Positions 12,929 to 24,999 of a stretch of 64,000 bases of DNA are shown here, in pieces (the first letter of the stretch is position 1; each line of letters begins with the position of its first letter). The stretch is from Archilochus colubris (taxonomy: Eukaryota; Chordata; Aves; Apodiformes; Trochilidae). The DNA lies in contig CM041092.1 of NCBI GenBank assembly GCA_023079485.1, positions 2,551,127 to 2,615,126 on the forward strand. Direction: 5' to 3'. The notes below the pieces were generated by a model that searched no databases, was not told the origin of the DNA, and worked only from the letters and a program-made list of their open reading frames with translations. The position numbers were made by a program, and so were the translations under genes.

Positions 12929-12945
12929 GGGTGGGCTGGGGGGGG
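12929..12945 (+). other. G-quadruplex motif
   Basis: GGG, T, GGG, CT, then eight consecutive G (12938-12945) meets the simple four-tract rule because the G8 run can supply two tracts. It directly follows a 14-bp tandem duplication at 12899-12926. No promoter or gene was found next to it. Confidence 0.6.
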
Positions 12946-13261
12946 AAAGTGTCCTAGCTCCTGAAGGAAGGTATTGGTAAAGGAGAAGGGAAAAAGGAGT
13001 TGATGAAAGGTGAAAAAGAAAAAGGACTCTTCTTTTCTGGTTCTGGGGTCCTTGAGCTGCTCTCTAATGCAGTGTAAGAGCAGGAAGAGAAGTGTAGCTT
13101 CCCCTCTTGAGGGGCATATGGATGGTCTTCCCTGGGATGCTCCAGAAAACAGCCATTTCAGTTCCTTTCTTCAATCTGTCCCTTCTGTGAAGTGATGACA
13201 TTGATAAAATTTACTTATAATTGGGGTATTGTAAGTCAATCATGGCCTGCTTGGCCAGCAG

Positions 13262-13770
13262 GAAAAGGGAGGGGATTCTACCCCTTGACTCTGCTCTGGT
13301 GAGACACCCACCCCTGTAGTGCTGGATTCAGTTCTGGAGAACAAGAAGGACATGGAGGTGTTGGAGCAAGTCCAAAGGAGAAGCATGAAGATGAGGGAGC
13401 AGCTCTGGAGCCAGGCTGAAAGTTGGGGTGTTCAGCCTGGAGCAGAAAGTTCCAGGGAGACCTTAGAGCACCTTCCTGAAGGGGCTCCAGGAAAGCTGGG
13501 GAGGGACTTTGGAGAAGGGGAATAATGGCTTTAAACTGAAATAAGGGAGATTTAGATAAGAAATTAGGAAGAAATTGTTTGGTTTGAGGGTGCTGAGCCC
13601 CTGTCCCAGGTTCCCAGAGAAGCTGTGGCTGCCCCATCCCTAGCAGTGTTGAAGGTTGGATGGGGCTTGGAGCATCCTGGGCTGTGGGAGGTGTCCCTGA
13701 CCATGGCAGGGGGGCTTGGAACTGGATGATCTTGAAGGTCCCTTCCAACCTGAACCAGTCTGTGATGATT
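13262..13770 (+). mobile_element. CR1 LINE, end of ORF2 plus 3' tail
   Basis: About 510 bp of CR1. The 5' part (13262-13400) encodes remnants of the ORF2 C-terminal region; residues like [14 protein letters not shown] match the conserved CR1 ORF2 segment just before the end of the polyprotein. It continues with the standard tail: GGCTTTAAACTG, TTAGGAAGAAATT, GAGGGTGCTGAGCCCCTGTC, GTGGCTGCCCCATCCCT, GGAGGTGTCCCTGACCATGG, GATGATCTTGAAGGTCC and TTCCAACC. It ends in a short TGATGATT terminus. The element is 5' truncated and its reading frame is broken, so it cannot move. The 184-codon minus-strand frame at 13278-13832 is its antisense shadow. Confidence 0.93.
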
Positions 13771-15035
13771 AAAAGCAAGAATCTGTAGTAGCTGCAATGC
13801 AGCTTGCTGTTCTCAGCCTTGTTTTGCAACACTGGGTCACTGGTGGATTAAATAATCTCATTCAGAAAATAAGTGACTGCCATCAGACACCCAGTTCTTG
13901 GGCTGTGGAGCTGGATGCAAACCTCTGGAGCTCTTTCCCAAAGCACTGGTGTTTAGGGCTTCCCTGGGCTACCACCCTTGCAGGCAGTGTTGGCCCTTGC
14001 AGGAGCAGGGGTGGTGGCTGCGGCAGCCCCGCTGCTCTGGAATTCCTGCTACAACCACTCTGGGATCCATAAAAATCTTGTGGCTGAGTGGAAGCATTCC
14101 CAAATTGCCTGGGAGTGGCAGGGAGCCTGGCCAAGGGAGGGTAGCTTTGGCACTGTAATTATATCTAAGCTCAGGCTTTGCAAAACAAAGTGCTCTCAGG
14201 ACCAGTCCATCACGCTTTTCCAGTAAAAGGACAGAGAAGAAACTTCCCTTCCTGCATCTCCACATGGAATGGGCTTGAAGAGATGCATCTGGTTTTGTAA
14301 TGCTGGTTATTATTTATACCTGTAAAGCTACAACCTGCACCTCTTTCTGTTGTCACTCCTACCAGTGAAATGCACAGCAACCCTCATCAGTAGATGCTAA
14401 GAGACTGGTTTTAGTGGGCAAGCCACTGGAGACAGTAAATCATATAATCTGATTTTCTCTCACCTCCATGTTTACATCCTGGCCCTCATTTTGCATTTGT
14501 TAGGAAGCAATGCTAACTGTGGTAAACGTGATACTACAAACTAACAACAAAAGTGTGAGAAAAACAATTCCTCCTGTTATCTGCTGACCTGTGAGGTGTC
14601 CAGGATGAGCAGCCTTCCAGTGCTGTCACTTGGGGTCATATGAGCTGATGGTTCCAAAGCACTTGGAGCTGTGCTGGTTTATTGTTGGAGCTGGAAATTG
14701 TAATTCTTAATCTGGTTAATCATTTATTATGTTGCTTCAATCAGCAGGAACAAACTAGTACAGGTGAATTTCTTAATATTTCTTAATAAGATGCTTCCAT
14801 CTCTAAGGAAGAATAAGGGAGGCTCCTGGAAGGTGAGGAGCCCTGGGATCCTGGGGAGCCCTGCCATCCCTGGAATCAGAGCTATGGAGACTGCAATGAA
14901 TAAGTCCCAGGACAGGTCTAATTAAAAATATCAATGAATTTACATGAAACCTTTCAATACTCTTGGGTTAGACCCAGCTTGCTCACCTCCATTGCTGTTT
15001 TACCTCCTTAAGAGGTTCCATCTGCTGCACTTTTA
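13771..15035. other. Non-coding, moderately GC-rich at left
   Basis: No gene identified. Bases 13900-14160 are richer in G+C and are open in several frames on both strands at once, which is composition rather than coding evidence. The remainder is ordinary AT-rich DNA. Confidence 0.5.
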
Positions 15036-15237
15036 GAGTGGAAATTAGGAAAAAATGCTTTGTTGAAAGGGTTGTCAGGCATTGCTCAGGGCAGTGGTGG
15101 AGTCACCATCCTTGGAAGGGCTCAGGAATGTGGGTGTGGAACTTTAAGTCATGGTTTAGAGGGCATGGTGGTGTTGGTTTGACAGTTGGACTTGATGATC
15201 TTGGAGGTCTTTTCCAAACTTGATGTTTCTGTGATTT
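15036..15237 (+). mobile_element. CR1 LINE 3' fragment, second subfamily
   Basis: This copy is of a different CR1 type from those at 13262 and 35634. It keeps the end of ORF2 in one frame (EIRKKCFVERVVRH, typical of the CR1 ORF2 C-terminus). The tail follows: GTGGTGGAGTCACCATCC, then CATGGTGGTGTTGG, then GTTGGACTTGATGATCTTGG, then AGGTCTTTTCCAAAC, and a terminus resembling TGTTTCTGTGATT. It is 5' truncated. It also lacks the segment between GGCATTGCTC and GGCAGTGG seen in family members, a small internal deletion. Confidence 0.9.
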
Positions 15238-15899
15238 GAAAATGGCTGATAGATCCATTGGCTTGGATCCAGAAGCAATTGCAAACCTCTATGAAGATCC
15301 TTTCATGGCAGCCATCATCCCTATCCTTTCTCAACACCTCATCCTTACCTTCTGCTTATCAAAAGCAGCATTTAGCATTGCATCATTGTAATCGATGGTA
15401 TTTATGGACCAGTCTATGCTAGTGAGACATCCCAATGTGTTCCAGACAAGTTGCAAAATGAAAGTTTTGCATTTCAAACCTTAAATTGTTACGTTGGGCT
15501 TCTGAATACTCATTGCACCCCTGCTACAGTAATAGAAAGGCTGAGCAGAGGGTGAATAAATCCAGACATTGAACGTGGCTTTTCCATAAGCTGAAGGGAA
15601 CATCCATGCTCTTAATCTTTTATTGTTTGTAGCCCTTGTGACCTCAGTAAGATTACCAAGTAGAAATGAGTGACTTCTTCGTTAATATTACCAATATAAA
15701 CAAGAAATTATTGCTAAATGAAGAATATTGATTAGAATCTCTTCCATTGGCTCATAATGTTAATTTTAATGTCACCTGCAACATACATGATCTAACATAT
15801 TTGTTCTTGCAGAGGTATTCTGTACCTTCAGGTCTCAGTCCATGATCCAGTGACAAACATGCTTTCAAAAGATTAACTAAATGCAGACATCTTGCCAAC

Positions 15900-15917
15900 T
15901 TTTTTTTTTTTTTTTTT
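15900..15917. repeat. T18 homopolymer run
   Basis: Eighteen consecutive T, followed by GACTTTTGTTTTC. Confidence 0.9.
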
Positions 15918-18276
15918 GACTTTTGTTTTCTTTTAAAGAAGCAGATGAAGCGTAGTTGGAAACACTTCTGTTGAAGTTCTTCACCTCTGATTTAGGAATC
16001 TAAGAAATATTTGAAAAAATAATAAATGTCAAGTTAAGCCTGTTGTTCCCTAGATAAACTTTCAGGGAAAGTAAGAAGTGCAAACACAACTTGCCATTTC
16101 ATGAGAGGGTTGTGGTTTTTCTTTCTGGGTCTCAACTCTTCCCTGAAGCAATAGAAACAGGGGAAAGGATCCTGAAGCTTCTTGACATTTGTGAGCTCAC
16201 TCTTATTCATCTTTCTATCTAAGATTTCTCAGCTGGATGACAAATGTGTGTCATCTGTGGAGTTATGTTTTTTAGATGTCTCCATTTATTGGATGCTCCA
16301 GGGTGTTTGGATTCAATTGGAACTTACAGCTTGTCTGTGTTTTATTTGCATAATAAGGTTATGAATGACAGAGCAGCTACAGCCAGACGTGTTGGCTCCA
16401 AAGACTGCAATTTAAGCTGGGAGTATTTTGCAAGAGTGAAAAAAAAAAAAGAATAAGAGTGAGAGAGAGAGAGCTTGATCATGTGTAAAAAAAGTTCCAG
16501 AAGGGAAACACCATTGGATAAGGTTGGTAAGTGGCTGACAGAAGTTTTCTGGCCTCACGTGGTTGTATGAAGCCCTGAATCCAGGTCACCTGTGTTCAGC
16601 AGTCCTGAGTGAGCTGCAGTAAAAACTCATAATTCTTTAAGTGGTTTTAATTTTCAGCCTGAATTACATGTATGTGTAGGATCCTTTTCTGTGTATTCCA
16701 AAATCTTTCCTTTTTCTCCATGTCTGTGGCAATTCAGCCGTGAACCTGAGGAACTCTGGACATTGCCACACGATGTTCCCAAGGACCTGTCTTGAATGGA
16801 TCATTAAGTGCTGTTTCAGGTCCTTCAAAACTATCAATTTCTGAGGGTGTCTATTTGAGAAACAGCTTCTGGCTTGTGTGAACAGAATTACAGAGACAGA
16901 AAAATGTGCTTAAGCTTCAGCATTAGTCATTGCTTCAGCCTGTGCAGTTTTCTGACCTCCTTGGCTGGTTGGCATCCAGCATGAGCTGGTGCTCACTGGG
17001 GCTGTAGTGCAGGAATGCAGGATTTAATTTTTTTACTTTATTTTTTTTCTTCCTTTCTGAATGCATGTTGATAAACATGAAGTTGGCAAGTGTTATTTGC
17101 AAGCACACAGGTGACTTCTGAGCCTGGCTCTTTGATGCTCCAAGAGTTAGTCCTGAGGTATGGAGCCAATGGGAACTTCTCAGTGATGATGTGCAGATTT
17201 ATTGAGCCCTGAGCTACTTTTCAATCTGTAGCAGGTAAATCCTTCAGTTGTGCCAGTCTGATAATGGACATCTTTGTGTAAAACCAAGGTGACAGTAGAA
17301 TAAAAGATTTTTTTTAATGTTCTCTGATTGTAGAAGCCATTGATTATACACCAGGGTACGTATGCACCGTGGTGCATTTTTAGCTGATTACTTCATGCCT
17401 TGGGTGATGTGATGTACTATAAAGATGATGGATGGTGCTTTGCACTTCTAGTACTTTCCAAGTGAAGCCTGAATAATCCCTGTGATTTTCTGGCTTACTT
17501 TCTGCTTGTGCAACACTGGAACTGTTGACCTTCTCCTGAAACAACAGGAATGGCCCAGCTGAGCCCAGCCCTTGTGTAATTCCTAATAACTACATTTGCT
17601 ATTGATTAAATTCTTTCTCCTGTAGCTCCTCCAGGCAGAGCAGCGTGTTAGCAGACATTATGAAGTTAGTAAACAGTATAAAGTGCAAAAGCATTTGCTG
17701 CAGGAGCTGTAGTCTAAACATAACAGGAGAAAGCAGGATTCCAGATCGAGTCTTGGCTTTGCCTCTGAATATGATTGTAACCTTGGGCAAAGCTCTTAAG
17801 TTTGTTCTTCTTAGTTGATTTAATTTGTCTAGCAGGATAATGAGACAGATAGTTTAATATTTTTTTTTTTTAATTTTATTTTTTTTGCTAGGGTGGAGAG
17901 AGGGTTGAGGATGGAGTCAGGAGTGTGTGTGCTGCAGCTGGAACTGCGCCTGGGGGAGCAGGAGAGGGAAGGGAAAAAAGTGCTTTATGCAGACTGAGTC
18001 TTGATGAAGTTGTGCTGCTTGACCCTGTGTTGAAGGGCAGCTTGAAGGAGAAAAAGCAGTCAGGTGTGATCTGGGGAAAGATGTGCTGCCCTAGACTGAG
18101 GCACAGCTATTTGGAAACCTTGGGGAAGGGAGAAATGACTTGGGGTATGATGAGCTCTTACCCAGGATTTTCACCCTCTCTCCCTACCATCAGGTTATAT
18201 ATTTTATGTATTAATATTAAAGTACTTGCTCTAAGAAAGCCAATTAACTGTGTTTAGGGTCTGCCTTCCATCCATC

Positions 18277-18294
18277 TTTTTTTTTTTTTTTTTT
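18277..18294. repeat. T18 homopolymer run
   Basis: Eighteen consecutive T followed by CTCAGC, giving the look of a polypyrimidine tract and acceptor AG. No open, recognisable exon follows, so no splice site is claimed. Confidence 0.88.
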
Positions 18295-19469
18295 CTCAGC
18301 TTAATCATTACACCATCCCCATCGGGATGGTAGATTCACAGATATTAAAGAAATTAAAGGCTTACTTCATTTTCCAATCCATTTTTTGGCAAAAGCAGCA
18401 CTGTTCCCCATTCTGCATGTACAAGGGCTCTTGCCCAGTCATGTTTTAAAGAGTGGGGATTAACTGCTTACTTGGGAGATTGTTTGAAGCTGAAACATTT
18501 CACTGTCAAGAAGTTGTTCTTCAGATTCAACCTGAATTATCTTTCTTAATTTAATCACATCACTCCTAGCTATGCCCAGTAAGTTGCACTAAATCTTCCC
18601 TTTCCATTCTTTCTGTTTACATCCTTCATGTGTGTGTTGACAGATATATTGCCCATAGGTATTGCTTGGCTTGGCTATATGTATTTAATTGAAATAGTTT
18701 TAATTATTCCTCCCATATCCACCCCTGTAGCCTCTGATATATTTATTTTTCTGTGCCTAGTTTGCCAGCAGCTTTCTGGTTAAAATTCTTTCCAAAAGTG
18801 TGTTAGGTGCCTAAATTTTGGGAAAACCCCAGCAAGAGAAAGGAGGCCAATTTGTTATCAATGAGAGCTGATAATCATAAGTTTCTAAATATTTGCAAAG
18901 CTTTGGTGTGTATCTGAAATAATTATCCTCACTTCTGTTTTCATAATCTTCTGGCTTGTCTGTGGATTGTCATTTGGAGTGTTTATCATTGACTGATTTC
19001 AAAGTGGATTGAAATCTCTATCTTAATGCAGTTTGAATCACTGCCATGGTAGAGCATTAGCCACAGCACCAGCTTCTACATGTTAAGCTGATTTTTAATC
19101 TAATATTCCTCTTCTTCCCCTTTGCCTAGAGGGAGATTTAGAAATCTTACCCCACTGTTAATCTAAAGCCAATTAATAGAAAACTTGTTTGTTTCATTGT
19201 TGCTGTTCATCCACTCCTGCTCTTCCATTGGCTTTACCAATCCTTCCCAGAAGGGAGCTGGAGAGCTGGACCTTAGGAAAGGGCAGGATTCAGCCCAACT
19301 TCCCACACAGTTCTGGAATACCTCAAGTCCCAGAAAACTTGTCAGTAATTCAGAAATAAGTCAAGTGTTTTGGGTGATGTGAACATTTTTTACCAATACT
19401 AATTGGGAAATAACAGGAAAGGACTGAATGCTCTGCAAGTTATTCTGAATTTATCTTTTAATTTCTGGG

Positions 19470-19535
19470 TGGGTTGGGGTTGAATGAGATGATCTCCAGA
19501 GGTCCCTCCCATCCTCTTACACTCTCTGAATGTCT
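19470..19535 (+). mobile_element. CR1 LINE terminal scrap
   Basis: Only the extreme 3' end remains: GGGTTGGGGTTGAATGAGATG, ATCTCCAGAGGTCCCTCCCA, then CTCTCTGAATGTCT. This matches the GTTGGAACTAGATGATCTC-AGAGGTCCCTTCCAACC ending of some CR1 subfamilies, with about one mismatch in five. It is severely 5' truncated and old. Confidence 0.6.
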
Positions 19536-20331
19536 ATGGCAGGTTTAAAAGTGCAGCCTTTAACCAGCAAAATGTGAGAGCTTGCTATTGCACCAAAACA
19601 TTGCTTTCTTTAGGGACTGGCATGCAAAGAACTCAACAGTTTTTAAGACTTTTAAAATCCACTGCCTGCTGCTCTGGTTATTTTGGGCAGGACCTGGCCA
19701 GAATCAGAAAACCACAACTGCTGCAACACTGCTTTTTCTCTGCTGGTTTCACAAATCATTCATCTTGTGTGCACAGAGCTACTGACAGAAGATGCTGGCT
19801 TGGGTTGAATGAAGACAAATATGTGGAAAAAGCATTTTACTTCCCTGCTTTGTTACTGAAAATATCACTGAGCAGAAAAGATACCTCTGTTCCACTTAAA
19901 ACGAGAGAGGATCTGCTGGGCTGTCAAAACTTCCCCCAGTGTTGCAAGTCTGAAAAAAGCTCATGTCCAAACTGTTGTTCAGAATTATCAAGCCTTAATT
20001 GATCATTTTATTGTGGGCTTGGCATGCTGATAAATACCAAATGCTTCATTTCATCTCAAACAATCACACCATTTCCTCTGCGTTGCTGCAGAAGGAAATC
20101 CTTGACAAAACAATTTACTGGTGGTGCCAGTCACTGTCTAACTGTGGGACTGCTTGGACATCCTCCCCTTCAAAGTGACTGATACCCTGCAGCATCTACA
20201 ACAGAACAAACAACTTCTCCAGGCAATGCAAAAAGCTCTTGACAAGTTCAACCATTTCACTTTAACCCCTTGAGCGCTGGTGCACCCTGAGTTCTGCAGC
20301 AGGGGAAAGGGAGCAGAACCTGGTGGGCCTT
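19536..20331. other. Non-coding, no recognised element
   Basis: A 142-codon frame (19574-20002) runs here but resembles no family known to me and has no clear splice sites. A nearby frame is open in parallel, which fits chance. Nothing else is seen. Confidence 0.5.
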
Positions 20332-20985
20332 AGAATCATAGAATTGGCTGGGTGGAAGGGACCTCAGAGGTCATCAAGTCCAACCCTTGATCCACTCCCC
20401 CCGTGGTTCCCAGCCCATGGCACTGAGTGCCACATCCAGGCTCTTTGGAAAGATCTCCAGACACGGAGAATCCACTACTTCCCTGGGCAGCCCATTCCAA
20501 TGCCTGATCACCCTCTCCAGAAAGAAATTCTTTCTCATCTCCAACCTAAACCTCCCCTGGCACAACTTGAGACCCTGCCCTCTTGTCTTGCTGAGAGTTG
20601 CCTGGGAAAAGAGCCCAACCCCCCCCTGGCTCCAACCTCCTTTCAGGGAGTTGGAGAGAGTGATGAGGTCTCCCCTGAGCCTCCTCTTCTCCAGCCTCAA
20701 CACCCCCAGCTCCCTCAGCCCTTCCTCACAGGAATTCTGCTGGATCCCTTCCCAGCCTCCTTGCTCTTCTCTGGACCTGCTCCAGCACCTCAATCTCCTT
20801 CCTGAGCTGAGGGGCCCAGAACTGGACACAGGACTCAAGCTGTGGCCTCGCCAGAGCTGAGCACAGGGGCAGAATCCCTTCCCTGGACCTGCTGTCCACG
20901 CTGTTCCTGAGCCAGCCCAGGATGCCATTGGCCTTCTTGGCTACCTGGGCACACTGCTGGCTCATGTTCAGCTTCCTGCCTTGGT
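20332..20985 (-). mobile_element. CR1 LINE, longest copy, minus strand
   Basis: About 650 bp running right to left. The 3' end is at 20332 and shows the classic terminus AGAATCATAGAATTGGCTGG on the plus strand, followed by GGAAGGGACCTCAGAGGTCA. The body reads continuously through the 3' tail into the ORF2 C-terminal region (CTGGCTCATGTTCAGCTTCC near the right edge), so this is a simple 5'-truncated insertion. It belongs to a different subfamily from the copies at 13262, 35634 and 52961. Low decay, with long open stretches still readable, makes it one of the youngest insertions in the window. No flanking target duplication is obvious, as expected for CR1. Confidence 0.95.
20374..20985 (-). pseudogene. 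CR1 ORF2 C-terminal fragment, frameshifted
   Basis: Translation on the minus strand gives the end of the CR1 ORF2 protein, the endonuclease/reverse-transcriptase polyprotein used for LINE retrotransposition. The first part (about 20726-20985) reads [18 protein letters not shown], then [20 protein letters not shown]. The second part continues in another frame (about 20374-20750) with [39 protein letters not shown] and the C-terminal end. The break between frames falls at roughly 20740-20770. The endonuclease and RT catalytic domains are absent because of 5' truncation, so the fragment is inactive. Confidence 0.9.
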
Positions 20986-22617
20986 TGGGGTTGTTGGTTT
21001 TAAACATAATTCTGTCACTTCTGAAGTGGGGAAATTTGTTCAGCTGAGCAAAATGGCACGACTTTTCAACTCCAGATTTGTCATGGGGGGAAGGTGTGGT
21101 AGGTTACTGACAGTTATTTTTGAACTGCTCAAAGCTTTTAGTATTTTCAAATGGAAATTAGAATGTTGGAGATTTGAGTTTAGTACATCACTTTATTCAA
21201 CAATAAACAGGTGGTTTTTTTCCTTTAGTCAGTTTTTATCAAGAATGTTTTATTCTATGGAACATATGGAGGTCTTAATGTCAGTTAAAGTTCTGCCCGT
21301 GTGGGCTCTGAAAGGATGCATAGAAATGTCACATCCTAAAGAAATCAGGGCAAAGCCTTAAAAAAATCTGAAGTGCTTGACTCTCATGTGTATCAAGGCT
21401 TAACATTTTAATTTGTCAAAGTATGAACACATGGTGACATGTATGTTCACACTTGACCTCCAGATGGTGGAGATCTTTCCACTGAGAGGCAGAGAGTCTA
21501 AAACTGAGAGTTCAGTGCATGCAGAAATGTGACATTAAGTGGCATAGCAGGCTTGAAGAACCATATATCTTTATGATTTTGTAGATAAAGTGGTCTGTAA
21601 GGAACCTGAAGAATATGAAGGAGCCAGGCCCTTGTCTGAAGACAAAAAGCATGGGATTTGTTAGGGATGAAGGAGGAAAGCAGTGTCAGGGGACAGATTT
21701 GTGGAGTGGCTTTGGTCATTTCTACTTCCATCAGTCTTGGAACAAAGCCCACACATCCCTCTCTAAGGGCATCTTAAAAAGTGCCTTTCTTTCTGCTACA
21801 TTCTACCTCATGAGCTCTGCTAAGAAAAAACAAAACCTTGAAAAACCCCAAGCCCTAAAACAAACTAAGAAAAAAATCCTTCGAGAAGAAGCCAACAGAA
21901 ATTTCTATCAGTGGGAGGAGCTGCAAAAGACACCTGGAGAAGCCTCTTTTCTTCTTGCTGGACTTTTTCTTATCTGAGCTTTGCTTCAACCCTCTTTTTC
22001 TTTCATCTTCTCTTCACCTCAGGTTCCTTCCACCCCCTCTGCTCCTTTCTTTGAGCCTTTTCTTGCCATTGATTTGTAGAACCATGCCAAGGCATTTTGG
22101 CACCTAAAGAGAGTGCAAGATGCCTCCAAGATGCTGGTGGGAGGATCCTGGTGCCCACCTTGGGTAATTGAGGTGCCAGTCATCTGTGTTTCATCCTGCA
22201 CTGGGGACTCAGACTCAAAGGCATATTTCTCTCATGGAGCCTCTTGTAAATCATTTGTATGTATATATAGAAAAAAACCCTCTGCGTTTAATCTCCTCAC
22301 TTGTGCCTATTTGTTTATTTATCCTCAGGCTCTCAGCTCCCTCCAGTAAAACCTGCCATTTCCTGAACATCAGGTAATATGTAAATGGAGGCTGCTTTTC
22401 CTTTCAAATTATCTCAACGTTATTTTCATCTTCTTTTTTTTTTTCTAAAATAGAAGCAAAAGATTGTTATCAGTGACGATGAGAATCCAGGAGGAACTCT
22501 GGAGCAGTTTAGGCTTGCAAGTAGATTTTTGGGTCAACAAACTTGAGAGTTTGCCCTTCTTCCCACCCAGGGAACTTGAGGTGCTAGAAGCAAACAGGGG
22601 ATTTCTGACAGACTCCT

Positions 22618-22658
22618 AGGATTTTTTTTAGCCAATCCCAGGATTTTTTTTAGCCAAT
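22618..22658. repeat. Tandem duplication, 22-bp unit
   Basis: AGGATTTTTTTTAGCCAAT occurs at 22618-22636 and again at 22640-22658, separated by CCC. Both 19-bp cores are identical, which suggests a recent duplication. Confidence 0.88.
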
Positions 22659-24102
22659 ATTGCTTTCAAATCCAGGTGAGCTGTTTCCTACCCAGGGTGA
22701 CAATCGTTCTGGCCAGGGAAGGAAAGTTGGCATCTGACTGCTGATGGTGCTGAGCTTTGTTTAGCTGGGATATGTCATGACAATGCTCTTGTCAGGTCTG
22801 TTGCAACATGTTTGAGTGCAGCAAAATGTGCCCTGACAGAACACTTAGTGACAAGTGGGAATTCTTGTCCCTTTGCTGATGGAAGAAGGCACATTTGGGG
22901 AACAAAAGTCACAGAGCAGGTTGTTTCCCATCCTACTTTAGTCTGGAAGAGAGAGCTCCCTGCATTTCCTTCCCTAGATTTGACAGTGTAACTTAATGGG
23001 TGTATTCTGGGTATCTTGTCTACAAACTGGGCAACTTCAGGTGGACCTAAAACAGCTGAGTGGATGGATGGATGTCTGTAAACTGCAAGGAAGCTCTTAG
23101 CATGGTACTGAAATGTAAAATTTTATTTTACGTGTATGATAATTCCTGCTGATTCTTCAGTCCTCTCCACCCAGTCTAGGGGCTTTCTGGTATCCATTCT
23201 GTTAATCCATTTGGCTGCCACACTCATTGCTTCAGAACTGCTGGTAATATCAAGATTTCTCCTTTTAAGAAGGTGAAATACAGTTTTCTTTCTCATAAGG
23301 TGAGATACAGCTGGGTTGGTTGAATTTTCCTCCATCAGATGTCTTTGCTGTGTGCTCGAAAACTTTTTAGAGACATCCAAATTAAAATGAACAAATGCTG
23401 GATGAGATAGATGTGTTCTAGCAGCTCAGATCAGCCTTGAGGTCTGCTCAAGCTAAGGAAACCTGAATCCTACCACTTGTCCCCCAAGGAAGACAAGGTC
23501 CTGTTCTCCTCCCCTTCCCCTCCTCTCTCTTTTCCTCTTTCCCTGCTCCAGCACTTGTCAGATCTTTCACTCATGGTTTTAACCTGGCATAGAACAGTTT
23601 CCATTTTTAGTTCTGCACTGCCTTGTGTGTTGCCCTGGTTCATGGGAGAAGCCCAGGAGGTTGTGGGGAGAGCAGGGAAGGGCTGAGGAGCTCTGGGTTC
23701 CAGCAGCACCAGGCTGTGAGCTCAGCTTTGCTTTTGCCTGGCAGGAAGACTCAAGCTGGGGAAAGAGCAATTCTTGCTCCTTGCTTTCTGGGACCTGAAT
23801 GTCCAAAATTTGCTGTCTTGTGAGGTGTAGAGGATTTACACGTGTTCATGGTGGAGCTTTCTTAACACCCAGCAGTAACCCCAATGCCCCAGCCTGTCTT
23901 CAGCTCAGAAGTTGAAAACAAAGCCCCCCAAGCAGTGAGGAGCAGAGATTCCTTGGCCTCGTTAATCTGGTTTAATCTGCATTGTTAGGAAGTTTGACAA
24001 CGTGAAGGGTCCCTGTTTAATGAAATACAACATTCATCTGTTGTCAGCTCAAACATTTGTCTGACAGCCTACCCACAGTTGGAAGGTTTTTTTGGTTTGG
24101 TG

Positions 24103-24123
24103 TTTTTTTTTTTTTTTTTTTTT
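24103..24123. repeat. T21 homopolymer run
   Basis: Twenty-one consecutive T preceded by a G/T-rich segment (GGTTTTTTTGGTTTGGTG). It is likely length-polymorphic. Confidence 0.9.
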
Positions 24124-24977
24124 GGATTCTTTTATTTGTTGTCTTGTTCTAGCACTTCTGTTGATTATTTTTATCCTTTTATCTGCCAGTGTCAATAAAA
24201 ACAACAACTGAGATTCACACATTCTGACATGAATTTAGAAGCTGGAAGTCAGCCCTCCCTCTGTGGTGGTGTCAGTGGAGGAATCAGCCATTAAGAACAG
24301 CCCAGGTTACATCTTTTCAAGCCTTGGTCTCTAGTTGAGAAAAAGGGACAAAAAATTTCAGAGATGCTGATTGACAAGCACATTGGCTTCTAAGTCCTCA
24401 AGGATCCTCTCATGGCAATTTTTTTACCTTTCTCATGGTAAACCTGCTGTTTCACCTCTGTTTTTTTCATTTCTCTACCTCTAGTAAAGAGTTTTACAAG
24501 TGCGTGAACTTTCTGGGGGTGCTGGGTAAAACTGTGGGCTTCACTCCATGGAGTGAATGAATGGGTGGTGAGATTGGTTTTTCTTTACTAATTTTAGTAA
24601 AACTTTTTGTTTCTGCTCATGCAACGTTTCACACAGACACAAATAAGTAGCCATGGTGATCAGAGAATTTTTACTTTGGGAGATGCAAAGGCTTAAAATG
24701 TTTTTGGAGGAACAAGTGCCATAGTGAAGGCAATTGGTTGGTATGGAAAGACTGGGAACTGGGGGAACTGGTGATGGGCTTCCATCCCAGCTATGGCCAG
24801 GCTGATTGTGATGGCTTTTTCAGAACACCTCAGGACCCTCCTTGTGTCCATCCAGCTTTGCTAACAGCTTGGATGGACTTGGCTGCAAGAGCCCAGTTTG
24901 ATGTTTTTGCATTAAATCTCCCATCTTTGACCAGCCCCATCAGCCTCAGTGTAGCAATGCGTTTATTATTCTTCCAG

Positions 24978-24999
24978 TTATTATTATTATATTATTATT
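24978..24999. repeat. (TTA)n microsatellite
   Basis: About seven TTA/ATT units with one phase shift (TTATTATTATTATATTATTATT region). Confidence 0.85.

Larger units (their letters stand above)
8747..13261. other. Non-coding DNA with small repeats
   Basis: No gene or RNA recognised. It holds a perfect 22-bp tandem duplication (9175-9218), a TTTTA-type microsatellite (9922-9969), a nested direct and inverted repeat (10597-10680), a 14-bp duplication (12899-12926) and a G-quadruplex motif (12929-12945). The frame at 10732-11130 (132 codons) matches nothing I know and lacks clear splice context, so it is left uncalled. Confidence 0.5.
15238..19469. other. AT-rich non-coding DNA, no gene seen
   Basis: No exon or RNA gene identified. 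It contains T18 runs at 15900-15917 and 18277-18294 and a short GA repeat near 16460-16473. It also holds an octamer at 16344-16351 and an 8-bp hairpin, ACCATCCC/GGGATGGT (18312-18331), just after the second T run. The frame at 17925-18257 is unfamiliar and not supported. Confidence 0.55.

Noticed and set aside
13278..13832. 184-codon frame on the minus strand
   Set aside because: It is the antisense strand of the CR1 copy at 13262-13770. Similar antisense frames occur over the CR1 copies at 35634 and 52961, showing that the openness is a property of the repeat.
17617..17645. Shared CTCCTGTAGCTCCTCCAGG word with 62035-62060
   Set aside because: The similarity does not extend beyond about 25 low-complexity bases; probably coincidence.
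18277..18300. Splice acceptor (T18 followed by CTCAG)
   Set aside because: No open coding segment follows, and similar poly-T runs are common throughout the window.
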